A DNA stretch of 64,000 nt from Dyadobacter diqingensis (lineage in GTDB: Bacteria; Bacteroidota; Bacteroidia; Cytophagales; Spirosomataceae): assembly GCF_024220585.1 (NCBI RefSeq), contig NZ_JAMXKF010000014.1, positions 1 through 64,000 on the forward strand, written 5' to 3'. This document shows positions 1 through 7,905 of the stretch, in pieces. The notes beneath the pieces were generated by a model. It ran no database searches and was not told the origin of the DNA. It saw nothing but the letters and a program-made list of their open reading frames with translations. Made by a program: the position numbers and the translations under genes. Position 1 is the first letter of the stretch; the number at the start of each line of letters is the position of its first letter.

Positions 1-80
1 CTGAATTGGCAAACGTTGACGGCGGATGGTATGTATCTCTGCTTTGGGGCGCAATCGAATTCGGTTCTTCTCACAACTAA
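1..80 (+). CDS. Double-glycine leader peptide precursor, copy 0 (5' partial)
   Basis: Only the 3' end is inside the window: the codons for ELANVDGG and the core WYVSLLWGAIEFGSSHN, then TAA at 78-80. The amino acids match the complete downstream copies, so this is the same secreted-peptide precursor cut by the window edge. The DGG motif is the expected cleavage site for a C39 peptidase of the kind encoded at 3671-5941. Confidence 0.9.
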   Translation, partial: ELANVDGGWYVSLLWGAIEFGSSHN

Positions 81-125
81 TTTTCTCTAAGACATCTTTT
101 TTCAAACTTCTAAACAAACACTACA

Positions 126-254
126 ATGGAAAACGTAAACGACAAAAACACGGAATTGGTTGAATTGAACGCTGCTGAATTGGCAAACGTTGACGGCGGA
201 TGGTACGTATCTCTGCTTTGGGGCGCAATCGAATTCGGTTCTTCTCACAACTAA
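126..254 (+). CDS. Double-glycine leader peptide precursor, copy 1
   Basis: The gene encodes 42 residues. The N-terminal 25 residues are acidic and polar and end in LNAAELANVDGG, which fits double-glycine leaders (hydrophobic positions spaced before GG). The expected mature product after GG is the 17-residue WYVSLLWGAIEFGSSHN. It has two Trp, no Cys and a hydrophobic front, like a small unmodified bacteriocin or signalling peptide. This copy starts MENV. No Shine-Dalgarno is present; the start lies just after ACACTACA, as in every copy. Its partners are inferred to be the C39-peptidase ABC transporter, HlyD adaptor and TolC channel downstream. Export and leader class are well supported by context; the biological activity is unknown. 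Confidence 0.9.
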   Translation: MENVNDKNTELVELNAAELANVDGGWYVSLLWGAIEFGSSHN

Positions 255-298
255 TTTCTCTAAGACATCTTTTTTCAAACTTCTAAACAAACACTACA

Positions 299-427
299 AT
301 GGAAATCGTAAACGACAAAAACACGGAACTGGTTGAATTGAACGCTGCTGAATTGGCAAACGTTGACGGCGGATGGTATGTATCTCTGCTTTGGGGCGCA
401 ATCGAATTCGGTTCTTCTCACAACTAA
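299..427 (+). CDS. Double-glycine leader peptide precursor, copy 2
   Basis: This 42-residue precursor has the same core as copy 1. It starts MEIV instead of MENV and has a TAT codon for the core Tyr. It shares these markers and its spacer with the neighbouring dimer unit, which points to recent duplication. The role is as for copy 1: a substrate for C39-type cleavage after DGG and export by the 2441-7361 machinery. Confidence 0.9.
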   Translation: MEIVNDKNTELVELNAAELANVDGGWYVSLLWGAIEFGSSHN

Positions 428-472
428 TTTTCTCTAAGACATCTTTTTTCAAACTTCTAAACAAACACTACA

Positions 473-601
473 ATGGAAAACGTAAACGACAAAAACACGG
501 AATTGGTTGAATTGAACGCTGCTGAATTGGCAAACGTTGACGGCGGATGGTACGTATCTCTGCTTTGGGGCGCAATCGAATTCGGTTCTTCTCACAACTA
601 A
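473..601 (+). CDS. Double-glycine leader peptide precursor, copy 3
   Basis: This 42-residue precursor is identical in protein sequence to copy 1 (MENV type). The spacer after it changes TCTCTAAG to TCTCAAAG, a marker shared with the spacer of copy 4, so copies 3-5 form the other end of the array's expansion history. Confidence 0.9.
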   Translation: MENVNDKNTELVELNAAELANVDGGWYVSLLWGAIEFGSSHN

Positions 602-645
602 TTTCTCAAAGACATCTTTTTTCAAACTTCTAAACAAACACTACA

Positions 646-831
646 ATGGAAATCGTAAACGACAAAAACACGGAACTGGTTGAATTGAACGCTGCTGAAT
701 TGGCAAACGTTGACGGCGGATGGTACGTATCTCTGCTGTGGGGCGCAATCGAATTCGGTTCTTCTCACAACTATTTTCTCAAAGACATCTTTTTTCAAAC
801 TTCTAAACAAACACTACAATGGAAATCGTAA
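646..831 (+). CDS. Peptide precursor copy 4 with lost stop codon (61 residues)
   Basis: The leader and core match the other copies, but the TAA that ends the peptide at SSHN is TAT here. Translation therefore continues through the spacer and adds YFLKDIFFQTSKQTLQWKS before TAA at 829-831, inside the start of copy 5. The predicted mature product is 36 residues instead of 17. One base change (A to T) explains it. It could be a decayed copy, or a variant peptide with a basic aromatic tail; the sequence alone cannot tell. The 13-bp overlap with copy 5 would also couple the two genes. Confidence 0.85.
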   Translation: MEIVNDKNTELVELNAAELANVDGGWYVSLLWGAIEFGSSHNYFLKDIFFQTSKQTLQWKS

Positions 832-947
832 ACGACAAAAACACGGAACTGGTTGAATTGAACGCTGCTGAATTGGCAAACGTTGACGGCGGATGGTACG
901 TATCATTGCTTTGGGGCGCGATCGAATTCGGTTCTTCTCACAACTAA
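819..947 (+). CDS. Double-glycine leader peptide precursor, copy 5 (last)
   Basis: This is the last unit: 42 residues, MEIV type, with the same core. It carries three silent third-position differences in the core (TCA, TTG and GCG for the usual TCT, CTG and GCA), the most divergent DNA of the array, as expected for an end unit that escapes homogenisation. A terminator follows 11 bp after its stop. Confidence 0.9.
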   Translation: MEIVNDKNTELVELNAAELANVDGGWYVSLLWGAIEFGSSHN

Positions 948-958
948 TACGCAACATC

Positions 959-997
959 AGGACAGGCGATCATCCGGTCACCTGTCCTCTTTTATTT
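959..997 (+). terminator. Rho-independent terminator after the precursor array
   Basis: AGGACAGG (959-966) pairs perfectly with CCTGTCCT (981-988) around a 14-base loop, followed by TCTTTTATTT. It separates the highly copied precursor genes from the export genes and may let the peptides be transcribed at a different level. Confidence 0.85.
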
Positions 998-1074
998 ACG
1001 CCAAATCATAACACGGAGCCTCAAACCCGTGATTATGGCATATCTTACATTGGAGATTAAACTGACAAAAAAAA

Positions 1075-2127
1075 ATGAAACTGATTCTTCTTGGATTATT
1101 TATAGCCGCAATAAGTTGTTTTTTCATCTTCAGGGGAGCTTCCGGAAAAGAAGTATCCAATGATCTGACGGTGAAAACGAAACATCAGACTATTATCTTT
1201 TTAAACAAGGATAACGGTTATAACTATCTATCGGACAGTCCGTTTTTTCACAACTGGTCTCCTTTCATCGATGCTTCATTGCGGCTGGAAAAAGATTTGA
1301 CAACAGGAACCAAAGAAAGTAACCTTACAGAATACAAGCAATACCTCAAAGCGCAATGCTTAAACTGGGGAGAAAACGACATTGAGAAGATCACCTCTAT
1401 TTTGGAAAACGCACAGGCCAAAATACGTGACGTTTCCGGCTCGCTGATGCTGGACACGCTGTTCCTCGTAAAAACAACCGGAAAGGAAGAATTTAATGCT
1501 TATTACACCAATCAAAAAGCCATTGTGATCCCTAAGCAGGAACTGGAATTTTTATCCATTAAAGCAAGAAGGGCGAAGGTCGAGCAAACGCTTGTTCATG
1601 AGTACTGTCACATTTACACACGCTACAATACGCCCAAACGCGAAGAATTATATAAAGTAATAGGATTTTCGAGGCTGGATACTCTGGAAATTCCGGATTC
1701 GGTTGAAAAAATAAGGGTAACGAATCCCGATTTTTATCATCAGAATTACAAAATTGACATTACGATGAAGGACAATACCACCCAGCCGGTGGTGATGTTA
1801 CTCACCAGCAAATACGATAAGTATGACGGAATAAGAGGTTTCATCGGTATATTCTCTGTTTTGTTTGACTATGTGGATAACAGCTTCTACACAATCAAAA
1901 CGGAGGAGAACAACACATCCGTTATAAACAAAAAGGTCGACTCCGCTACTTTCAAAAATTTCAACGAGCAAATTGGTAGTAACACAGACTATATTTTAGG
2001 TCCGGATGAAATCATCGCTGAGAATATCAAGGTGCTGATCTGCGACCGTAACGATAAAGAAAAATCCGCGAAAAGATCTGCCCGTAACAACGAGATACTG
2101 GCTCAAATAGAAAAAATTATAAAGTAA
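1075..2127 (+). CDS. Exported HExxH zinc-metallopeptidase-like protein
   Basis: The protein has 350 residues with an N-terminal hydrophobic segment (about 3-20) that should act as a signal peptide or membrane anchor; the rest lies outside the cytoplasm. TLVHEYCHIY gives H175-E176-x-x-H179, the zincin zinc-binding and catalytic helix, preceded by a hydrophobic run as in true HExxH helices. The third zinc ligand is not obvious. I do not recognise a named family. It sits between the precursor array and the HlyD/ABC/TolC genes on the same strand, so it could trim, degrade or protect against the exported peptide; this is inference. It starts about 78 bp after the array's terminator, so it probably has its own promoter. 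Confidence 0.6.
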   Translation: MKLILLGLFIAAISCFFIFRGASGKEVSNDLTVKTKHQTIIFLNKDNGYNYLSDSPFFHNWSPFIDASLRLEKDLTTGTKESNLTEYKQYLKAQCLNWGENDIEKITSILENAQAKIRDVSGSLMLDTLFLVKTTGKEEFNAYYTNQKAIVIPKQELEFLSIKARRAKVEQTLVHEYCHIYTRYNTPKREELYKVIGFSRLDTLEIPDSVEKIRVTNPDFYHQNYKIDITMKDNTTQPVVMLLTSKYDKYDGIRGFIGIFSVLFDYVDNSFYTIKTEENNTSVINKKVDSATFKNFNEQIGSNTDYILGPDEIIAENIKVLICDRNDKEKSAKRSARNNEILAQIEKIIK

Positions 2128-2171
2128 CTATTGGCATGTGATTTTGGCGAAAGCTGCCGTTCAAGGGTTAT

Positions 2172-2222
2172 GGGCAGTGTCACGGATGGCTTCCGCCATT
2201 CGTGATGCTTTACTTACTGCCC
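2172..2222 (+). other. Two-tier hairpin between the HExxH gene and the HlyD gene
   Basis: GGGCAGT (2172-2178) pairs with ACTGCCC (2216-2222). Inside it, CACGGATGGC (2181-2190) pairs with GCCATTCGTG (2195-2204) around TTCC, with one G-T wobble. There is no strong T run, so it may be a weak terminator or a structured leader for the HlyD gene. Nothing else is evident in the 313-bp gap at 2128-2440. Confidence 0.45.
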
Positions 2223-2440
2223 GAGCTGATATTTAAGTTCCCCGGGTGATGCGTACAGTGCTTTCTCATAATTTTTTGACGGGTCATCCGGAAAAAAAGT
2301 ACTGACCGTTTTCAGCCATCATACCTTTAACAACGGCATATTCACTTTGGTTATAAAGTAAAACTCCCTGTTGTTGAGCCCCCAGGCTATCTATCCGAAC
2401 TTTGACATAGAATTTAAAATCAAGTCAAAACATCGGAACA

Positions 2441-3631
2441 ATGAGCGAGCAACTACATCCCGCCGAGGTAATCGAAAATACTACCGAGGCTTATCTTCCC
2501 CAGGTTTCTGTCAAAGGACAGATCATTTACATTGCCGTCGTGCTTGCAGCCCTGGCAGCACTGGTTTCCCTCCCGTTTATCCGAACGGAGGTGTCGGTAC
2601 AAAGCTCCGGTATTGTAAGGTCCAAGGCTGAACGTAATGAGCTTCGTCCCTTGCTCGGTGGTACGATTTCAAAAGTGTTTGTCCATGAAAATCAGCCGGT
2701 AACGGCAGGTCAGCCTCTTTTTCAGCTGCAAACCGATATTACAGATAGTAAACTTCGGTTGGTAAGAGCTCAACAGACAGAAAAAAAGCTCTACATCAAC
2801 GACCTCGTATTACTTGTTTCTGCCCGCACCGCAGACCGTAATATTTCCGGTCTTAAATCTTCGCTATACCGTCAGCAATACGAGCAATATATTTTCCAGC
2901 AGGCCGAACTTGCGGAAACCCAACGCAAGAGAAAACGTGAACTGGATGTCAACCAAAAGCTATTTGCTGAAAAAGTCATAGCACAACAGGAATTGGAAGA
3001 CAAAGAATTTGCATCCAATACCGCGCAGGCGCAGTATCGTTCCTTAATCGAACGCCAGATAAGCGACTGGCAAACGGCACTATCTCAGTATCGCATGGCA
3101 CTGGATGAACTTCAGGCTCAGGAACAGCAGCTCATGAAAGAAAAGGAGCAGTCTACCATAAAGGCGCCTGTGGCCGGAAGTTTCGGCCAGTTGACCGGGA
3201 AATATGCCGGCAGTTATGTCCAGGCCGGCGAAGTACTCGGCGTCATTTCTCCCGACTCGAATTTACTTGTGGAGTGTTACATTTCACCCAAGGATATAGG
3301 TCTGCTCCGCCCCGGTATGAAATCCAGAATGCAGGTTGATGCCTATAACTATAACCAGTGGGGAATGGCCGAAGGTACGATCACGAGTATTTCCAATGAC
3401 ATAACCATCACCGACCAGCAGCAGTCGTTTTTTATCGTTAAATGCCTGCTGAGCAAAAACAGCTTGTCGCTCAAACAAGGCATCAAAGGTTATCTGAAAA
3501 AAGGAATGACCCTGCGCGCACATTTTGTAATAACCGAGCGCAGCTTGTTTGACTTGCTCTACGATAAGGCAGACGACTGGTTAAACCCAAAAAATATGCC
3601 TGCAAGTGCAGATAAAGTCGCAGTCAGGTAA
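2441..3631 (+). CDS. HlyD-type periplasmic adaptor protein
   Basis: The protein has 396 residues. A short cytoplasmic N-terminus is followed by one membrane segment (about residues 26-47), then a lipoyl-like half (GGTISKVFVHENQPVTAGQP, about 73-92), a long Glu/Gln-rich coiled coil (about 105-240), the second lipoyl half (STIKAPVAGSFGQL) and a beta-barrel region. This is the membrane-fusion-protein layout that links an inner-membrane ABC exporter to TolC. The gene lies directly upstream of the peptidase-containing ABC transporter (39-bp gap) and is inferred to be in one operon with it. It is expected to form the periplasmic conduit for the double-glycine peptides. Confidence 0.9.
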   Translation: MSEQLHPAEVIENTTEAYLPQVSVKGQIIYIAVVLAALAALVSLPFIRTEVSVQSSGIVRSKAERNELRPLLGGTISKVFVHENQPVTAGQPLFQLQTDITDSKLRLVRAQQTEKKLYINDLVLLVSARTADRNISGLKSSLYRQQYEQYIFQQAELAETQRKRKRELDVNQKLFAEKVIAQQELEDKEFASNTAQAQYRSLIERQISDWQTALSQYRMALDELQAQEQQLMKEKEQSTIKAPVAGSFGQLTGKYAGSYVQAGEVLGVISPDSNLLVECYISPKDIGLLRPGMKSRMQVDAYNYNQWGMAEGTITSISNDITITDQQQSFFIVKCLLSKNSLSLKQGIKGYLKKGMTLRAHFVITERSLFDLLYDKADDWLNPKNMPASADKVAVR

Positions 3632-3670
3632 CTCCAAAAGTCCTCATTTCCATCATTAAAAAATTCAGTC

Positions 3671-5941
3671 ATGTTTAATAAAAAAATATGTATTAAGCAG
3701 CACGACGTTACCGACTGCGGAGCTGCCTGCCTGGCATCGATTTCTGCCCATTACAAATTGATGATGCCTATCGCCCGTATACGTCAGCTGGCATCTACGG
3801 ATAAAAAAGGCACCAATGTTTTGGGAATGATTGAAGCGGCCCAAAAGCTTGGTTTTCAGGCAAAAGGGGTGAGAGGCAATTTTGACAGTCTGTCCAAAAT
3901 ACCAAAACCCGCTATTGCCCACGTGATCATCAAAGAAGTGCTCCACCACTTTGTTGTGATTTATGACGTTACCGAAACACACGTTTCCGTGATGGATCCC
4001 GCTGTCGGGAAGTTGGAAAAACATACGCTGGAAGAATTCAAAAAGATATGGACCGGTGTTCTGGTCATCTTGCTCCCGGACGAGCAATTCGAAACAGGAA
4101 ACAACAAACAATCCATAACCAGTCGCTTCTGGAACCTGATCAAACCTCACCGTTCGGTTATGACCCAGGCGCTTTTCGGAGCGATTATGTACACCGTACT
4201 GGGCTTATCCACATCCATTTACGTTCAGAAAATCGTTGACAATGTTCTGGTTGAAGGGAACCGAAACCTGCTGAATCTGCTCAGTGTGGGCATGGTCCTG
4301 ATCCTGGGATTACAGCTTTTTATAGGATCCATGAAAAGCGTATTTGCTCTGAAAACCGGTCAGCAAATAGATGCCAGATTGATTCTGGGTTATTACAAAC
4401 ACCTGCTCAGGTTACCTCAGCAATTTTTTGACACCATGCGTGTCGGCGAGATTATCTCACGTATAAACGACGCCGTCAAAATCCGTGCTTTTATCAATGA
4501 TACAGCCTTGTCGCTGGTGGTGAACCTTTTTATTGTCCTGTTTTCTTTTGGTATGATGTTCTCGTACGACTGGAAACTGGCCATGATTATGCTGGCGGTT
4601 ATTCCGTTTTATGCCCTCATTTATTACATCGTAAACCGGATTAATAAAACAGGGCAACGAACACTCATGGAGAATTCGGCCGATCTTGAATCCCAACTGG
4701 TGGAATCACTTAATGCCATGGGAACGATCAAAAGATTTGGCCTTGAATCGTTTGCGAACGTGAAAACCGAGACACGGTTTGTAAAAGTGCTAAAAAGTAT
4801 TTTCACGTCGGCTTCAGTGTCCATCTGGGCAAGTAACGGATCTGAACTTATTTCAAGGCTCTTCACAATTATTTTACTTTGGGTAGGCTCAGGTTTCGTT
4901 TTGGACAATACCTTAACGCCGGGTGAATTGTTATCGTTTTATGCGCTCATAGGCTATTTCACCACACCAGCCAGCAACCTGATCGGAGCCAACAAAGTGA
5001 TCCAGGATGCATTAATCGCCGCTGACCGCCTTTTTGAAATCATGGATCTTGAACGGGAGGCCACTGAAAATAAAATTGAACTGACACCGCAGATGATCGG
5101 CGATATAACCTTTCGCCAGATGTCGTTCCGCTACGGTTCAAGGGTACAGGTTTTTGAAAATCTCAGCCTGACCATTCCCAAGGGAAAGGTGACCGCGGTC
5201 GTCGGGGAAAGCGGATCGGGAAAATCTACGCTCCTGTCCTTACTGCAAAATATGTATCCGCTGCAAAACGGATCCATTCACATCGGAGACTATGATATCA
5301 AACACATCAGCAATGAAAGCCTGCGGCAGCTGGTAAGTGTGGTGCCGCAACAGGTTGATCTGTTTGCAGGAAATGTTATTGATAACATAGCCGTTGGAGA
5401 ATATCAGCCTGATATGCAGCGTGTGGTAGGAATATGCCATTTGCTCGGTATCGCCGAATTTATAGAAAAACTGCCTAACGGATTTCACACGTATCTGGGT
5501 GAAAACGGAGCAAGTTTGTCTGGCGGTCAGAAGCAGAGGCTGGCCATAGCCCGTGCGCTGTACAGAAACCCGCAAATTATTATTCTTGACGAAGCCACTT
5601 CTTCGCTCGATTCACTCTCAGAAAGAGCCGTGCAGCATACCATCGAAAAGCTGCGAAACGCCGGAAAAACCATTATCATCATTGCGCACAGACTGAGTAC
5701 GATCATGAACGCTGATAAAATTATGGTGATCGAAGAGGGAAAACTGATTGAGGAAGGCAATCACCAAACACTGCTGGCGAATCACAATGCCTACTACCGG
5801 TTGTGGGCCTCGCAATATCTGGTGAGCCCTCAGCCAGATCCTCTGGATCCTGCCAGTTTGATGCAGGTAAGTGCAAACGGCACAACGATGCCCCTTGATT
5901 CATCCATCACCAACAACGTTTCCGGCCATGCTTCTTTCTAA
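3671..5941 (+). CDS. Peptidase-containing ABC transporter (C39 + TMD + NBD)
   Basis: This 756-residue protein removes a double-glycine leader and exports the mature peptide with ATP. The N-terminal C39 peptidase shows QHDVTDCGAAC with catalytic Cys16, His93 in HHFVVIYDV and Asp109 in MDPAVG, so the Cys-His-Asp triad is complete. Six membrane segments follow (about 165-450). The nucleotide-binding domain has Walker A GESGSGKST (512-520), signature LSGGQKQR (from about 616), Walker B IIILDEATSSLD (Asp640, Glu641) and an AHRLST H-loop. The length is typical of bacteriocin exporters. It is the only C39 protein in the window and lies about 2.7 kb from the precursor array, which strongly links them. 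Confidence 0.95.
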   Translation: MFNKKICIKQHDVTDCGAACLASISAHYKLMMPIARIRQLASTDKKGTNVLGMIEAAQKLGFQAKGVRGNFDSLSKIPKPAIAHVIIKEVLHHFVVIYDVTETHVSVMDPAVGKLEKHTLEEFKKIWTGVLVILLPDEQFETGNNKQSITSRFWNLIKPHRSVMTQALFGAIMYTVLGLSTSIYVQKIVDNVLVEGNRNLLNLLSVGMVLILGLQLFIGSMKSVFALKTGQQIDARLILGYYKHLLRLPQQFFDTMRVGEIISRINDAVKIRAFINDTALSLVVNLFIVLFSFGMMFSYDWKLAMIMLAVIPFYALIYYIVNRINKTGQRTLMENSADLESQLVESLNAMGTIKRFGLESFANVKTETRFVKVLKSIFTSASVSIWASNGSELISRLFTIILLWVGSGFVLDNTLTPGELLSFYALIGYFTTPASNLIGANKVIQDALIAADRLFEIMDLEREATENKIELTPQMIGDITFRQMSFRYGSRVQVFENLSLTIPKGKVTAVVGESGSGKSTLLSLLQNMYPLQNGSIHIGDYDIKHISNESLRQLVSVVPQQVDLFAGNVIDNIAVGEYQPDMQRVVGICHLLGIAEFIEKLPNGFHTYLGENGASLSGGQKQRLAIARALYRNPQIIILDEATSSLDSLSERAVQHTIEKLRNAGKTIIIIAHRLSTIMNADKIMVIEEGKLIEEGNHQTLLANHNAYYRLWASQYLVSPQPDPLDPASLMQVSANGTTMPLDSSITNNVSGHASF

Positions 5942-7361
5942 AAATAAAACAATATTCCGGGCCATGCTGGCGGTTTTGCTAGCTGGCCCGGCCGTAGCGC
6001 AGGACGAATTGTCTTTGTCGGAATGTATTGAAATAGCGATTGCGCAAAACCTTAAAATCAAAGAGTCTGAATTGGGCCTGCAATCCACGATCAATGCACA
6101 TCAACAAAGCAAACGCGACCTTTTGCCTGCCGTAACGGGGGTTTTCAACCCCGGTTATTCTCTGGGAAGAAGTATTGACCCTTATACCAACTCGATCACC
6201 AACAATCAGATCGGGACCAACAGCCTCGGTATCCGCGCCGACTGGCTGATCTTCAATGGGTATCAACGCAAGAATACGCAGGAGCAGGCCGCGCTTAATT
6301 TGTCGGCGAGCCAGCTGGATGTGCAATCTTCGAAAAATAACATTACTCTGAATACCCTGCAGGCTTACATGCAGGTGCTCATGTCGCAGGAATTGCTCAA
6401 TGTTGCGTTGAAACAGGCTGAATCAACCCAGCTGCAATTGGACAGAATAACAAAACAGGTGAAACTGCTGGTTGTTCCCGAATCTGCTTTGTACAATTTG
6501 CAGGCCCAACTGGCGAACGACGAAATTCAGATCACCAATGCCAAAAATGATATCAAGATCGCCCGCATGACGTTAAGCCAGTTATTGAACCGACGAATTG
6601 ATCAGGCAGAATATCAGTTGGATCCCATGGAAGTGAATACTGTAACCTTAACCGACGGAACCTGGCAGGACATTTATCAGACTTCATTGACATTGTTGCC
6701 GGAAGTAAAAGCGATAAAAATCCGTATGCAGTCTGCCGAGAAAGGACTGGATATCGCCAGAGGATTAAAGCATCCGACATTGTCCCTGAGCAGTTCTTTC
6801 GGAACCGCTTTTTCTTCGGCTGCCAAAAGAGCCTTTATCAGCGACAGTTTTACAGAAACACCAATTAATGCCTTCGTAAATGTGGATGGAAAAACGTATC
6901 AGGCGACGTCGGTAAGCCAGTCGGTAGAACAACGCAATATCGGATACTTTAATCAACTGGGACTTAACAGGGCATTTTCGGTTAACCTTTCTGTCAGAAT
7001 CCCGATTTTTAACGCGACGCAATCTTCGTATAAAATCCAGGAGGCCAAAATTCAAAAAATGATGGTTTCAAATCAGCAATTGCAGATTGAGCAGCAACTG
7101 AGACAACAGACCGAACAGGCATTTGTTACCCTGCAAAACGCTGCCGAAAGATATAAAACACTCGAAAAACAGGTATACGTGCTCGACAAGGCTTTACATG
7201 TTTCAGAAGTAAAACTGGCAAACGGGGTTACAGACCTACTAGAATATACGATGGCGAAAACAAATCTTGATCGTGTAAAAGCAAGCCTGGTCCAAACAAA
7301 ATACGAGTATACCGTCCGAAAAAAAGTGCTGGAATTTTATGCAACTGGTTTGACGAAGTAA
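5928..7361 (+). CDS. TolC-family outer-membrane efflux protein
   Basis: The protein has 477 residues from the chosen start. ATG 5928 gives a normal signal peptide (MLLSKNKTIF.. LLAGPAVAQ, then DELSL); an upstream in-frame ATG at 5871 would add residues before it and is less likely. The start overlaps the ABC gene by 14 bp, which suggests translational coupling. The mature part has the two repeated TolC halves with long Gln/Ala/Leu helices (about 90-200 and 360-460) and aromatic beta segments between them. It completes a type I secretion path with the adaptor and ABC transporter. A strong terminator follows, so this is the last gene of the export operon. Confidence 0.92.
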   Translation: MLLSKNKTIFRAMLAVLLAGPAVAQDELSLSECIEIAIAQNLKIKESELGLQSTINAHQQSKRDLLPAVTGVFNPGYSLGRSIDPYTNSITNNQIGTNSLGIRADWLIFNGYQRKNTQEQAALNLSASQLDVQSSKNNITLNTLQAYMQVLMSQELLNVALKQAESTQLQLDRITKQVKLLVVPESALYNLQAQLANDEIQITNAKNDIKIARMTLSQLLNRRIDQAEYQLDPMEVNTVTLTDGTWQDIYQTSLTLLPEVKAIKIRMQSAEKGLDIARGLKHPTLSLSSSFGTAFSSAAKRAFISDSFTETPINAFVNVDGKTYQATSVSQSVEQRNIGYFNQLGLNRAFSVNLSVRIPIFNATQSSYKIQEAKIQKMMVSNQQLQIEQQLRQQTEQAFVTLQNAAERYKTLEKQVYVLDKALHVSEVKLANGVTDLLEYTMAKTNLDRVKASLVQTKYEYTVRKKVLEFYATGLTK

Positions 7362-7411
7362 TACCTACAAGACAGAGAACATCACATCATTTTACACGCT
7401 GCACAGACAAG

Positions 7412-7464
7412 TTCCCGGGCAGACAAAGGCGACACCAGGCTGGTCATCTTTGTCTGCCCGGGAA
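7412..7464 (+). terminator. Strong hairpin terminator after the export operon
   Basis: A perfect 17-bp inverted repeat (arms 7412-7428 and 7448-7464) has a GC-rich middle CCCGGGCAGAC and a 19-base loop that can itself pair (CCAG/CTGG). It closes the HlyD-ABC-TolC operon. The T tract after it is poor, but the stem is exceptionally stable. Confidence 0.85.
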
Positions 7465-7905
7465 TATTACTATATGACTATTTCATTATACCCTACTCAT
7501 CGTAATGGCTAATCACATTTACATTTTCACCAATAAGCCGAATTAAAAATAGCACAAAATTTGACCATAAATAGTACTATTTAAATAACAACACTAAGGA
7601 TTTAAAGATTTTTAATATTTTTTAATAATTAACTAAACTATTGAAATACAATCGACGTTTATAAATAAAGAGGTAACTACATAACCTAAATTAAAATTTA
7701 AAATTTACCGAACTAACATAACTATTTAAAGAATAAAACCAATAAGAACATTATCAGAAAATAACAAAAAACAGGAACAGATCAACCCGACGAATACGAG
7801 ACATAATTGTACTATAACAATTTAACTCAACCAACAATCACCGGCCCCTGAAACAACAAATTCCTTCATTTTCTGAAAATACTTATTCATCAAACAGAAA
7901 AAATT
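7465..7905 (+). promoter_or_regulatory. AT-rich leader with a 16-bp palindrome
   Basis: This 441-bp gene-free stretch is far more AT-rich than its surroundings and leads into the 166-residue gene at 7906. It contains the perfect palindrome TAAATAGTACTATTTA (7568-7583), a plausible operator, and long A/T runs around 7600-7760 typical of a strong or nucleoid-silenced promoter region. No reading frame of interest was seen. Confidence 0.4.

Larger units (their letters stand above)
1..947 (+). repeat. Tandem array of peptide-gene units, 173-174 bp period
   Basis: Five complete units and one partial unit follow each other with a period of 173 or 174 bp (starts at 126, 299, 473, 646 and 819). Each unit is a 129-bp gene plus a 44-45 bp spacer that is almost invariant. 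The units differ at few positions: AAC or ATC at codon 3, TAT or TAC in the core, and an extra T or a C/A change in the spacer. Units 0-1 and 2-3 share the same alternating variants, so the last expansion probably duplicated a 347-bp dimer. The array continues off the left edge, so its full copy number is unknown. The spacers look too short and uniform for separate promoters, so one polycistronic transcript is inferred. Confidence 0.95.

Noticed and set aside
102-810. Repeated 62-residue frames on the minus strand across the peptide array
   Set aside because: They repeat with the array, lie opposite the real precursor genes and show no own start signal or family; they are shadows of the plus-strand units.
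1-947. Possible CRISPR array because of regular repeats
   Set aside because: Units of 173-174 bp are coding and no short repeat with unique spacers exists.
2371-2631. 86-residue plus-strand frame overlapping the start of the HlyD gene
   Set aside because: It overlaps the clear HlyD frame in another register and has no recognisable motif.
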